From Drosophila pseudoobscura (lineage: Eukaryota; Arthropoda; Insecta; Diptera; Drosophilidae): a stretch of 64,000 bases of DNA. Under the pieces are notes generated by a model that did not search any database, was not told where the DNA came from, and saw only the letters and a program-made list of their open reading frames with translations. Numbering within the stretch: the first letter of the stretch is position 1; every line of letters begins with the position of its first letter. A program made the position numbers and the translations under genes. The DNA lies in the NCBI RefSeq assembly GCF_009870125.1, contig NC_046680.1:17503501-17567500 (forward strand), read 5' to 3'. This document shows positions 1-10,371 of this stretch, in pieces.

Positions 1-42
1 TCGCGCGAACTCAACTGACTCGCGCGCCTGTTCATCGCTGGC

Positions 43-80
43 GATAAGCCTGCTCGGGTTCGATTCGATGGGGTATATAA
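43..80 (+). promoter_or_regulatory. PGRP-SC2 core promoter: GATA site and TATA box
   Basis: A GATAAG hexamer lies at 43-48 and a TATATAA box at 74-80. A TATA box here predicts a start site near 104-110, just upstream of the ATG at 121. The more upstream in-frame ATG at 88 would therefore probably not be transcribed. GATA factors drive many Drosophila gut and fat-body immune genes, which fits a gut-expressed amidase PGRP. The motifs are seen directly; the regulator is inferred. Confidence 0.7.
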
Positions 81-120
81 GGCGGCATTGACTGGAACAA
101 TGCACAATCGATCTTCAACA

Positions 121-675
121 ATGGCAAATAAAGCTCTAGTCCTTTTGGCTGTGTTCTTCTGCGCCCAGGCCGCTCTGGGTGTGACCATCATCAGCAAGTC
201 GCAGTGGGGAGGCCGTTCGGCCACCAGCAAGACTACCCTGGCGTCGTCCCTGAGCTACGCTGTGATCCACCACACCGCCGGCAACTACTGCACAACCCAA
301 GCCGCTTGCCAGACCCAACTGAAGAACATCCAGGCCTACCACATGGACTCCCTCGGCTGGGCTGATATTGGCTACAACTTCCTGATCGGCGGCGATGGCA
401 ACGTGTACGAGGGTCGCGGCTGGAACGTGGTGGGTGCCCATGCCACCAACTGGAACTCCAAGTCCATTGGCATCTCCTTCCTGGGTAACTACAACACCGA
501 CAAGATCACCTCCGCCCAGATCACCGCCGCCAAGGGTCTCCTCGCCGACGCCGTCTCTCGCGGCCAGATCATCTCCGGCTACACTCTGTACGGCCACCGT
601 CAGGTCAGCGCCACCGAGTGCCCCGGCACCAACATCTGGAACGAGATCCGCACCTGGGCCAACTGGAAGGCTTAG
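121..675 (+). CDS. PGRP-SC2: Peptidoglycan recognition protein SC2, secreted amidase
   Basis: Intronless gene for a 184-residue secreted N-acetylmuramoyl-L-alanine amidase of the short PGRP class, which cuts peptidoglycan and damps Imd signalling in the gut. Residues 1-20 are a signal peptide (hydrophobic core, ending AALG). The rest is one amidase/PGRP domain. The zinc and catalytic residues of active PGRPs are all present: H50 (in VIHHTAG), Y85 (DIGYNF), H159 (YGHR) and C167 (TECPG), so the enzyme should be active. C57 and C63 form the family's conserved disulphide. I chose the start at 121 because MANKAL begins the signal peptide and the TATA box at 74-80 puts transcription start after the in-frame ATG at 88. 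The sequence is nearly the D. melanogaster SC2 protein. SC1 paralogues, if present, would lie left of the window. A poly(A) signal AATAAA is at 732-737. Confidence 0.97.
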   Translation: MANKALVLLAVFFCAQAALGVTIISKSQWGGRSATSKTTLASSLSYAVIHHTAGNYCTTQAACQTQLKNIQAYHMDSLGWADIGYNFLIGGDGNVYEGRGWNVVGAHATNWNSKSIGISFLGNYNTDKITSAQITAAKGLLADAVSRGQIISGYTLYGHRQVSATECPGTNIWNEIRTWANWKA

Positions 676-731
676 GCGATCAAGGTCGATGAAAAGCAAA
701 AAAAAAAAACACAAAAAAAAACTTGAATGCA

Positions 732-737
732 AATAAA
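732..737 (+). terminator. PGRP-SC2 poly(A) signal
   Basis: AATAAA lies 57 bases after the stop codon, giving a very short 3' UTR that is A-rich. Confidence 0.8.
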
Positions 738-859
738 ATCTTAAAAATACAATATACACACATGAAAAACAACATCGGGTATTTTTAGCTGCGGGACTTC
801 CCTCGAATTCTACGATCGCTTGGTGTGGGCCAGGAGAAGAGCTCAGAATCGTTATCAAG

Positions 860-1948
860 TCATGGAAAGTCTGATTGACTTACCGTAGAACTCCGTCACC
901 TACACGACCACGAGCTGGAAGCGGACGATTGCCGTGATCGATCGGACTGGGCAGCCACGAGAGGGATGTGATTCATTTTATGATTCCTTCCATATTCCCT
1001 AGAAGTCTCACAATTTCTCGCATGTGAAATCGTTTCCACGATCCGCAATTGATAATGCAAGGAATTACATTTTGAATTAAATACAAACTAATATTTATTC
1101 GAATATCTTTGCATATTTAGTATACAGTATACATAGACAGATATCGTACACACATAAAACGATTCGTTTGCTGTTAATTGATACACAATAGTAAAATCCG
1201 GGTGATATATAGCATCGTAAGTGATGGGGTTATGTACGCCATGTGTTCCGTATCAAGTATCGAGTATATAATATGCATAAGAGTCTTACGAGATAGCTTA
1301 ACACAAAGAACATCCATATTAATATCCAGAGACAGGGCTTTCGGGCTGTGGGCTGCGGGCGCCAATTGAATTTATCTGGTAACGAACTACTTGGGCTTAA
1401 TCTAATTGAAATTCTCATGGTTAAACGAATGAAAACGTTTATAACAGGTTGTTGTTGCATCTACTTTCGTATATCGGACGTGGCCGAAAAGGAATTGAAG
1501 CTTTTCTGGGCCACACCAAAATCCTTGTTACGGTCCTTTTTTTGGTTTTGGAAATTTAATGAGAAGCAACCATATATATATATATATATATATATAGCAT
1601 ATATGCATTCATAAAGACAATCTGCTTGCGTTTTCATTTTACCTTAAACAACAATATAATGAGCGGCGGCTATAAATGGGAATTACTTCAAATTTTTCAT
1701 TTGCTAAAACACTTTTCAACACATTTATGCATAAATACATACTATATATGTATAGATAGAGGTATATAGAGCATATATGTATAAACGCAAGAGTGCACCT
1801 GATTGATGGAGGAAACGGAATGAGCCAAGTAATGATAACCAAAAAAACGTTGTGCGGCTGGGCAAGACGAGGATGTGGATGCTAGTAATGCGAGCACGCG
1901 CTCACATCACGGTTACATAGTGAGAAACAAACTTAAAGAAATCACAAC
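860..1948. other. Spacer and probable 3' UTR of the LAPTM4-type gene
   Basis: No coding exon is seen. The stretch is AT-rich with an (AT)n run at 1572-1596. On the minus strand a possible AATAAA (TTTATT on +) sits at 1094-1099, which would give the gene on the right an 850-base 3' UTR. A nearer, weaker site is possible. Confidence 0.5.
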
Positions 1949-4900
1949 TTAGGCCTGGCTTTCATTGCGCCCAGGTGTTATGTTGACCTGACGATCTACC
2001 GCTGACGGGGATGGCACCTGCACTTCGGCATCGGCCACATCGTTGTACGGCGGCGGCGGTGGAATGCTCTCCATCGCATCTAGGCCTGCGTCGATCACCT
2101 CCAGATCATCATCGTCATCGGAAATGGGGCCAAGGGCGACATCACTGCGTCGCATTGGAGGCGTGTTGGCATTCACGTGCATCGTGTTGTTGTTGTTCGG
2201 CATTTCGTTGTTGTTATCCATGTTATCATTATCATCCATAATGGAGGCGGCGTTTGCAGTGGCCACTGCATCCAGAGCCACGAACAGGGGGGGCACACCA
2301 GGATTTGCTTCAGCACCGCCAGCTTCTCCGGCCTGATCCTCTTGGTAGTTGGACATGGCCACCTGATAGGATGGCGGCGGTGCCTGCTTCAAATATTGGG
2401 CAATGGCCTCATCATAGTTGGGCAACAGAGTGGAGTAGGCACGCTCCTCAGCCCCAAAGGTGCCGCCCACACCATTGATCCCGGATCCCGTCTCGAGGAA
2501 GGGGAACAAAGTGCGGATATGTTGCTGACGCAGAGTCAGGTACTTGTAACAGCGCCATACAATGCCAATGCAGTAGGCCTTCAGGAATACAATGCACACG
2601 AAAACGACGAGAACCACCACGACAAGCTCCTCAGGCGGCAGCTCCAGCAGCTTCTCGCGCCAGGGCAAGCGGTGAGACTCGGCAATGATGCGATGGATGG
2701 CCTGTAGGTAGCACAGATAGCCAGCGGCGGTGAGGCTGCAACGGGAAAGAAAGAGCTGGGGAGGTTGCCCACAAAACGATTTAAAATTATCTTACGTCGT
2801 TATGGCGAAGTCAAACAGCTGCAGACAGAAGAAGGGCAACAGATGCGACGGTTTCCCCTTGATGGTTCCATAGATCATCATCAGTGTTATGGCTATCATG
2901 CAGGTGCACACCAGTCCGCCCATGTCAAAGTTCTCTACAAGCATAGAATGAAACCGAAAAAGATAATTACTAATCCATCCACGGATCCACTCTGTGTCAC
3001 TGCTTACGCTCACGCTTACGATAGTTGAGGGAATGGTCGCGGTAGGCGTAGGGCGGGTCCACTTTGCTCAGGGGCGTCGGCAAGGCCGGTGCATTGAGAT
3101 CCACAGTGTAGTCATGGCTGCCGCTTTCCAACTCGTCCATCATCTCGGGGTTGCGCCAGATGACCGCCAGAACGCTGAGGGCCAAAATGTTGAGGAACTG
3201 CAAGTGAGGCGGGGACGGATACATGAATACTACGCAGTATTATTCCATCGTATAGAATATATTATGTGGGAACAATGAGCTAAGATAGGATCAATTCAAT
3301 GGAATGGGTAAAAGATATATATTAAAAATTTTCGCAACAAATGAATACAACGGAAACGGGTTTAGCGATGGTCAGCTGGGGCCAAGGGCTGCAACCTTTG
3401 GGTTAGATGGTGGCAGCTAAGGCACTCGACGCCGCTCGGAGCCACTGCCGACTCCAGCGATTTCCAGTAGTGCTTGGGCTGGACCTGCAGGCGGTTGAGG
3501 TATCCAATGAACGCTTGGTAGGAAAAGTCCAGTGCTAACTTGCAGTTAATACGATGGTGATGGCTGCAGGCGGGGTCGAAGATCCAAGTCCTTGGCTCTG
3601 GTATGCTCATGGCAGATTTGAGGAGATGATTTTTGAACCCCTCTTGATCGGCGCCGTAGTAGATTCGTGTGGTTGTGTAGGCAATGCCATCGTGGATCAG
3701 CTGACGCACAGTCGGGTCGGTGACAACCCTCAGCACTTCCAAGGTAGATAATTCCGGATTTTGGAGTCGTACCAAATGCCAGGGCGCGATCAAAGCAAAA
3801 CGTACACAAGATGCGACCTCTTTTACTTTGTCCTGACGCTGAGGCCACCGGCAATTCAACCAGCGCACTGCAGACATTAGGACCTCCAGCTCCGAGTTGA
3901 CACCGAGCATACTCGAATTAAGCAGAAGAAGGAGCGGCTTCAGCGGCAGAAGGAGAAACTCCTCAGAGGCCACGAGTGTCAGAAAGAACTTTGAAATTCG
4001 CAGAAGGAAACGTCGCTGAGATCGCTCCATGTTCAGGCGCCTCGCCTCCACGTACAGCAAAGCGGCTGCGTTCTCTTTGCACCCATCTATCAGACAATGC
4101 TCGCACTGGCGGACCAGCTGTGTGATCTTCAAGAACTTTGCCGCTCGAAGGACCTCCAGCAGGCCCAATCGAGGCAGGAGCGGCTTGTCCGTAAGCATCC
4201 ATTCGTAGATAAGACCAAAACTCCTTGCGGTCACGTACTCCTCTGGAAGCTCCAATTCAATATCGTGGGCGGTATCGCGAAACGACTGTGAGTAGCTCTG
4301 CAGAACCATGAGATGCACTGGGAACTGACATTCGCCGATTCTGACAACCGAATCGGTCCTCAAACGATTTTTGGCCAGCTTCAGCAGCAGTGTATACAGA
4401 TTGGGCTTGTTCTTCATTTGGCAAGGATTAACTTCCAGTGTCGACCACTTGTCGGATGCGGCATAGCCCAAGGAGAACAGGGTGCGCTCGTTAGGCTCGC
4501 CAGCGTTCGTGCGCCAGGACGGGGACAAAGGACAATTAAAAGCTGGGCTCTTGTACAGCAAGACTAGGCCATTCTCCTCGCTCTCCACGTCCCCAGAGCT
4601 GCTACTCTCCTCCGTCTGCTCTTCTTCCACCAGGCTCTCTTCTTCGTCATAGCTCAGGGGGGTGCTCGCTGAATAGGAATCAGATTCTTCGTAATCGCTC
4701 TCTGCTCCGTGGTACATTGCACTCGAATCTTGCACAAGCTCTGTCGAATGCTTCTTCTGGAAGCGATCTCATTGGAAAGGAGCAATCATTTCAAATTGCT
4801 CTTGTGCGAAAAATGTAAATTCGAATGTTAGTTTTAATATTATTTGAAAATGACTGGAAAGGCAAATGCCAGCTCATATCGTAGGAGATAGATACAGATT

Positions 4901-6477
4901 CATTAAACACATTTTTTGAACATCTCGCAGGTGTTTGGGTATTCTATGGCTTATCATGACGATGAGCTGGCAGGCGAGCTGGCAAGAAAAAAAAACCACA
5001 ACAGATAAGGAAACTTCAGTAGATTTGATTTGCGATTTGTGTGCTGATAAGTGACAGTTGAATTAACAATTCTTCAATTTATGGCGGCCTTCTGTCTCGC
5101 TGTTGAAACTGTTGACCGAACAGAAAGATGTGGTACATACTCGCCTGTATGCATATCTGAGGGGAAATGTTTGCATATCATCTGGCGAGTACGTGGATTT
5201 TTAAAAATAAATGGAACAGCTCATGGATTCGGATATCTGGTATCTGGTATCTGGCGGTCTGACTGTTTGCACATATGGCCCGTGCTTAGACATCACATCA
5301 GGTTCAAGGCTCTGTTTTGACTGCAAATTGACCTTTAATGCGACACTTAAATGGAGGCGCATGGTTTGTTTGTTATAATTCTGATTTAGATACCTAAACC
5401 AAGTTGGATCAGTCAGATGGTCGCAAGATGACTGTATCATTATATGATGATCCAATCGGAATATTAAACTCGCGGCTATACGCTACACAAATAAATAAAT
5501 AAATAAGAGCGTTTGAACAGCCGATACTCGACTCGAATTGGAGGGGCAAACAAAGAAAAGGGGAAACTGGGAACCGAAGTGGTATTAAATTGCACTTGAA
5601 GTTGATAAGAAGTGAAACGGAACACCATCGACAAGGTTTCAGAGCCCCACAGTCGCTGCTGCTGCTCAAACTGTAATCATTTTCGCGACGCATGTGACGA
5701 TTTGTTACTGCAAAACGTGAGTCGGTGTGGTGCGGTGCGGCGAGCTGCTATGAAAGCGTGTCGCAGGGGACCCCAATCATAAGAGGCGGAACGAGCACTG
5801 AAATACACAAATTATGCCAATTGCTTATGCCAAGTCATGTGTAGACGACACCGCTCCACAATAGGCTGTAGTAGGGGCTACTTTCAGCCGGGGGCTGGAC
5901 AAAAGGCCCACCTTAGGGCTTGTGTAATCGCACTATACCGTTTGCCAGGCACGGATCCGGACCGACACTTCCATAGTGGGATGCTAAGTCCCATCTTCGC
6001 TGGCACTGTTGCTGATCAGATGACGCACGGATTGACGTCACAGGGGGAGGAAAACCCACGCAGGGAAAGTTGGACGTGTGCAGTGCGAAAGTTTTAGAGC
6101 TGCTGGATGCGTGCAGTTTTGGAGCAACTGCGCAGGCATGGTCGATTGATTTTTCCCTTCCTTGACACTGAAAAGGGTCAAAAATGAAGCGGCAACAACT
6201 TGCATGCGTGGGAATGCAGCTGTGTATACACATTTTGAGGAGCCTGCTGCAGCTGTGTGTGTGGGTGGGGTAAAGGTCAGAGGGTGGTAATTGAGTTTCT
6301 TACCAAATGCCACAATCCAATCATCAGGGTTGCCGTATGGACATGCAGACCAAAACAGCACGTAAACTCCTTATGCTGGCGATTGCCATTGCTGCTGGTG
6401 GCGGTGCCATTGCTGTTGTTGTTGTTGCTGGGATGATGACTACGTTGCGGACCCATTTTGACGTGAATCCTTAACAT
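1949..6477 (-). CDS. LAPTM4/5-family lysosomal four-pass membrane protein
   Basis: Four coding exons on the minus strand: 6477-6304, 3197 to about 3020 (or 3014 or 3008), 2934-2796 and 2735-1949, about 425 residues. All junctions are GT/AG and in phase: exon 1 ends WHL and exon 2 opens FLNILALSVL. The family (LAPTM4A/B, LAPTM5) spans late-endosome and lysosome membranes four times and recruits Nedd4-type ubiquitin ligases through PY motifs. Here the transmembrane segments are near the end of exon 1 into exon 2, in exon 3 (MGGLVCTCMIAITLMMIYG), at the exon 3-4 junction, and in exon 4 (VVVVLVVFVCIVFLKAY), followed by IVWRCYKYL, the family hallmark. The cytosolic tail is unusually long (about 200 residues), acidic and asparagine-rich, with LPNY, PPSY and PPPY motifs. 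The start at 6477 (MLRIHVKM) is chosen over an upstream in-frame ATG at 6531; 6456 is also possible. Probably the orthologue of D. melanogaster CG14767 (from memory). Intron 1 contains a whole BTB gene. Confidence 0.88.
3362..4735 (-). CDS. BTB/BACK-domain protein, intronless, nested gene
   Basis: One uninterrupted frame of 457 residues, on the same strand as and wholly inside intron 1 of the LAPTM4-type gene; its stop is only about 165 bases upstream of that gene's second exon. Residues 1-55 are very acidic and serine-rich. About 112-222 look like a BTB domain (SVVRIGECQFPVHLMVLQSYSQ), and 223-330 resemble a BACK domain of alpha helices. No Kelch repeats follow; the C-terminal 120 residues have HxH and CxxC pairs but no zinc finger I can name. 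BTB-BACK proteins usually serve as substrate adaptors for Cullin-3 ligases; that role is inferred. Lack of introns in a nested gene fits an old retrocopy or a testis-type gene. I do not recognise a named orthologue. Confidence 0.83.
   Translation of the reverse strand: MQDSSAMYHGAESDYEESDSYSASTPLSYDEEESLVEEEQTEESSSSGDVESEENGLVLLYKSPAFNCPLSPSWRTNAGEPNERTLFSLGYAASDKWSTLEVNPCQMKNKPNLYTLLLKLAKNRLRTDSVVRIGECQFPVHLMVLQSYSQSFRDTAHDIELELPEEYVTARSFGLIYEWMLTDKPLLPRLGLLEVLRAAKFLKITQLVRQCEHCLIDGCKENAAALLYVEARRLNMERSQRRFLLRISKFFLTLVASEEFLLLPLKPLLLLLNSSMLGVNSELEVLMSAVRWLNCRWPQRQDKVKEVASCVRFALIAPWHLVRLQNPELSTLEVLRVVTDPTVRQLIHDGIAYTTTRIYYGADQEGFKNHLLKSAMSIPEPRTWIFDPACSHHHRINCKLALDFSYQAFIGYLNRLQVQPKHYWKSLESAVAPSGVECLSCHHLTQRLQPLAPADHR
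4736..6303 (-). other. Remainder of LAPTM4-type intron 1
   Basis: About 1.6 kb upstream of the nested BTB gene. It must hold the promoter of that gene. No TATA box or coding exon stands out. An (AAAT)n run lies at about 5490-5505. Confidence 0.6.
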
Positions 6478-6849
6478 TTCACGCCCCGCAGACAGAGGTG
6501 GGTGCCACAAGCTGCAACAAAAACCAATCACCAGGCATTAATTATGTTTATAATTTCACAATATACTCGTATAAGTGTATACATAAGTATACACATGTAT
6601 ATAGTACATATGGCTGCGGTTACAGTCAATGTCAATGTGTGTGTATGTGTGTGTATATGCCTGGGTTTATGTTGTGTGCCACTTTATTTGATGCTGCTTA
6701 GAAATTTGCACAATTGTTTCTCATGGTTTTCTGCTTTCACTATCATTTTCGTTTGAGCACTTATTATTAGATGTACCTTTGGAGTGTTGTATAAAACTAA
6801 TCTAGTTGTTAAACTTGCACAGAATTCGAAATCTTTTTTAATGAACTGC

Positions 6850-7148
6850 GCAGCAGCAGTGTTGCCAGATTTTGAGCGTCAAAAAGCTAGATTTCAGAAA
6901 AACACAAGCTAAAACTAGCTAAAAATTGTGAAAAAACGGGCCAAAAAATAGGCTAAAATGTGTTATAATTTAATCCAACTCGCTATTACTCGAATCGGTA
7001 TATTTATCGCTGGAACGTATTATAAACAGAGTGAAATTAAAAAAGGCTAGATTTAAGGCTATAAGCATTTTCATAATATTTCAAGCTTTTCCGTTTTCAA
7101 ATAAGCTAGATCTAGCATTAAATAGGCTAAAATGGCAACACTGCAGCA
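6850..7148. repeat. 300-bp element with inverted TGGCAACACTGC ends
   Basis: The left end (6850-6873) reads GCAGCAGTGTTGCCAGATTTT and the right end (7130-7148) reads AAAATGGCAACACTGC, which are inverted copies. Inside are several copies of GCTAGATTT and two of GGCTAAAATG (about 6951 and 7125). The form suggests a small non-autonomous DNA transposon. The end motif also resembles a common Drosophila promoter motif, so a promoter pair is an alternative. It lies just upstream of LAPTM4-type exon 1. Confidence 0.45.
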
Positions 7149-7154
7149 GTGTGA

Positions 7155-7626
7155 TAAAAACATACCGTGCGACCCACAGAAATATACCAAAACATACCGT
7201 CTCATTTTAAAAATATACCGCAAATATACTGACGAATTCAAGTTACATTCTATATATTACTCGTTTCTGATATTCCGTAGAATATTTCTAGCTAGATAGA
7301 TCCTTTAGCCCTGCCCACATAATTTTATATGGTTACTGATTCAACTTTCTACTTGACTGGCTTATTTTAAATACTTGCTTTTATTAGATTTTGCCTAAAA
7401 AAAGGTTTTAGCGAAAAAGGTCAAACAAAAAAAGTTAGAGCGTAATTGTTCGTAATTGCTCATAGTTTTATCACTAACCATACAGTATATATATACTGTA
7501 TGGTTAGTGGTTTTATCCTATTGATATATACATTTTCTACAAGATCCACTACTTTTATGTACTCCCATTTATTGTATTTTGACTAAAACAAGGTTTTAAC
7601 AAACAAAAAACAGTCACAATGTTGTA
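7155..7626 (-). repeat. Left repeat block (two units) beside subito
   Basis: Read on the minus strand, 7411-7155 matches 11078-11333 over most of its length. Shared segments include AAACCT..TTTAG.CAAAAT, ATTATGTGGGCA.GGCTAA, ACTTGAATTCGTCAGTATAT and the repeated GGTATATTT motifs. A second partial unit at 7626-7565 matches 11038-11105 (CAACATTG.GACTGTTTTTT, CCTTGTTTTAGTCAAAATAC). A 38-bp palindrome separates the two units. The family is not identified. Confidence 0.75.
7465..7516. repeat. Perfect 38-bp palindrome with 7-bp flanking direct repeats
   Basis: 7472-7509 is a perfect inverted repeat without spacer: the left arm CACTAACCATACAGTATAT is followed at once by its exact reverse complement. 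It is bordered on both sides by GTTTTAT in direct orientation (7465-7471 and 7510-7516), like a target-site duplication. Confidence 0.8.
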
Positions 7627-7915
7627 ACGTCAATGTGGCTGGTATTTAAAGTCTTGTTGCTTGTCAGCCTTTGGCTATGTGTATACCCTACTATATAACG
7701 ATACTGTTTTCCAAGCTGCTTTAAAACGTAATGACCATTTCTGAAAATTATAGATGTATATGTCTTAGTCGTTACTCATTGCTGGTCTTTGTAAGGAGAC
7801 CACTACCTGCAAAATATCGTTGAAATACCTTTTAAACAGAGATTGACCCAAGCCCGAGGATGATTAGGATAGAAAAGTTCTCAGAATACACACTACTAGA
7901 TTTCATTAAAGTGAT

Positions 7916-7921
7916 TTTATT
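7916..7921 (-). terminator. subito poly(A) signal
   Basis: AATAAA on the minus strand (TTTATT on +), about 42 bases past the stop codon. Confidence 0.75.
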
Positions 7922-7962
7922 TTAACTATAACAAAATTACAACATGGCAAATATAAAATGTA

Positions 7963-10022
7963 TTATTCATCATCGAGTATTTCTATGGACGGATTGGGCT
8001 CATCCTCCTTTTCGTCCATACTGTCGATTTCGCTTGAGGGAGATTTGAGTTCCTCGATTTCATCCTTGAGATCCTCGATTTGCTCTTCGTACCGCCGCTT
8101 TTGTGATCCCAGCTGCAATGATACGCGATTGTTTAGTGGCAATGGAAAGGCACACCATCTTATGTAAGGCGTACAAACCTTAAACTCGAACTCCCGCTCT
8201 GCCATCAGACGTTTCTTCGCGGTCTCCTCCTCCCACAGCTTTTTGTTTGCCCGCATCAATTCTTGGTAGGTCTCCGAAAGTTCTTTTCGAAGCTTCTCCT
8301 CCAGCAGCTGCATCTTCAGTACATGGTCGAACTTCAATCGATCGATCTCTTCTCGCAGGCTGTACGGTAAAAAGTGTATTATACGATGTGTTATTATGAC
8401 GAAATGAGCTCATTAGATTTCTATACCTGATATTATCCTCCTCAATCTCTTTGATGTATTCGTACTGGGTATTCCTTTTAGAGTTGTCAAAGAAACCAGA
8501 ATATCGTGTACTATGCTGCTTTATCAAAGGCTCTTTAAAAATGATATTCTTCGCTATGGAGGCAAAGTTGAGCACGTTCAGGTTTTCCTCATAGAACTTC
8601 TCCAGCGGTGTGACAGTCACTATCATGGCCAAGCGTTCCTTTCCGAGCAGGGCTGCTTGCAACAGCATGGTAAGCTTTGAATCGCGAAATGGTATGACGT
8701 CAGTGTTTGGCTTCTTCCGTGAAGTACTGGCCGCGTCCAGACACCGCCCCAGAGTCATTAGGGAGGTGTTGATGTTTTTCGCCTCCTTGAGGCGTAACCC
8801 GATGGTGCCCGTGTTGTTTACACGCTCCGAGCCCGCGAGGTCGCAGAACTTGTACGAACATTGAGTGGTCATTCCCGAGCTGTTGTACTTCAACACATCC
8901 ACGATGAAGACACAGTGGGATCTGCTAGAGTTCGCGTTCACCGAGGTCGAAGCGTAGGTGGAACGCTGCTGTCCCAGCCGCAGCAGCCGCAAGGCTTCCT
9001 CGCTGCTTCTTACGAACACAGTCGTCAGGCCCTTGATATATACCTGACCTTTATTGCAGGTGATCTTCATGGATTTTCGCGGAACAGCACCAAGATTTTC
9101 TTGACGCGGCGGTATGCTCAATAGGTCATATACCAGTTCATTGTAGATCTCCACAAATGATACCCAAATCATTACCGAGACGTTCGGGTCGGCCTTTGTC
9201 TCGAAGGTGTGATCCCCCTGAATCGCCTCCTTCAGTCGCTCGTGATGCCCGCCAATATCCGGGCACAAGTTAAGCAGTTTCTTGCTTATTTGCATTTCCC
9301 GCAGCGTGGTCTCGTCCTGAAGGAACTCAATGCAGCCGTTGACCAGTTTTAGTTTGGGTGAGTGGTACAAGTTTTCCAGGTAGATGGTGAATATGTGCTC
9401 TAGTCCGCGGGGTATAACACCAGCAAGCACATCATCGCCTTTGTGGGAAAAAACATTATGACCAGTTGCCGTTTGGTGCAGACAGTAAAATATCGAACAT
9501 ACCAAGCAATGTGTACGTTTTTCCCGAGCCTGAAGTGCCATACGTCATTATGGTAACGCATTCTTCATCCACAATCCTGGGACCAACACAAATGTCGTAG
9601 ACATCCCGCTGCCCAACGGACCCATCGAATATAGATGTGAATCCAAAGTGCTTTTCCATTCTGTTGACATTGTTGCTGGTGTTTTCACTCTTTGCGCTGG
9701 TAACCAGCACTTTTCCATCCTCTGATACCGAGTATGCTTTGGAGGCGGCACCCACCGGACGCAGACGCAAAAAGACCTGTGGCCCAGTATCCGCGACACT
9801 GCTATCTTCTGCAATCGGGACACTGGTTGCATAGTCTCCACAACTGGATGCGCACTCTGACTCAGAGTCTGAGCCGTCTGTGCTCTCCGTGGCTTCATGT
9901 ATATCATCGAACAGACGCAACTTTTTCTCCGGTCTTGGTCGACAGCGCCGGTCAACGCTGGGATCTCGAGCCATGAGAAATGAGCGCTTTTCGCGCACTG
10001 GTGCTTCATACGAATCGCTCAT
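7963..10022 (-). CDS. sub: Subito, kinesin-6 motor of the central spindle
   Basis: Four exons, 10022-9503, 9438-8427, 8359-8179 and 8112-7963, give 620 residues, close to the length I remember for D. melanogaster Subito (about 630). Introns are 64, 67 and 66 bases. Subito is a plus-end kinesin of the MKLP2 type that bundles interpolar microtubules, builds the acentrosomal meiotic spindle in oocytes and helps place the passenger complex in mitosis. Residues 80-460 are the motor: P-loop GTSGSGKT at 162-169, switch I NANSSRSH at 341-348, switch II DLAGSE at 373-378. A long insertion of about 60 residues after the P-loop region (190-260) is typical of kinesin-6. About 480-590 is a coiled coil (LKMQLLEEKLRKEL.., RRYEEQIEDLKDEIEELK), and the tail is acidic, ending EILDDE. 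The frame is intact. Introns are retained, so it is not a retrocopy. Its neighbours here differ from those I recall in D. melanogaster. Confidence 0.95.
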
Positions 10023-10129
10023 GTTAAGGTGTGACGGTCGCCGAATATTCCAAGTTTATTGCTGATTTGCAGATTTTATTTTCAATTGTAGATTCGCGCT
10101 TTTTTTCAGACGCCTCTGGTAGTGTTGCC

Positions 10130-10320
10130 GCTTTTTTCAAATTTTTGTAGATGACAGCTACGACCAGGTATCGAACGTTGACAGTTCGTAATATATATCG
10201 TGATAGTTTTTGCCAAAATTTATTGATAGACTGCAAGTTCAAGACTAGACTATAGTTTGGTATATTTCTGAGGGTCATACTGGAGAAATACTGGTTTTCG
10301 CCGCGCTCCTATGGTATTTT
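10130..10320 (-). promoter_or_regulatory. Probable subito promoter region
   Basis: Upstream of the ATG lie a GTAGTGTTGCCG motif (about 10117-10130) and, at 10257-10285, GGTATATTT followed by GGGTCATACTGG. These resemble the Drosophila TATA-less core motifs 6 (GTATWTTT) and 1 (GGTCACACT). No TATA box is seen. The start site cannot be set by eye. Confidence 0.4.
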
Positions 10321-10371
10321 TGTCAATTTCACCAATCTATTAATTTAATTTTCAATGCTATATAGAAATCC

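Noticed and set aside
88-120. Upstream ATG of PGRP-SC2 at 88
   Set aside because: It lies only 8 bases after the TATA box, so upstream of the expected transcription start, and it would spoil the signal peptide.
136-858. 240-residue open frame on the minus strand across PGRP-SC2
   Set aside because: It is the antisense shadow of a well-conserved coding gene with GC-rich third positions; no family similarity.
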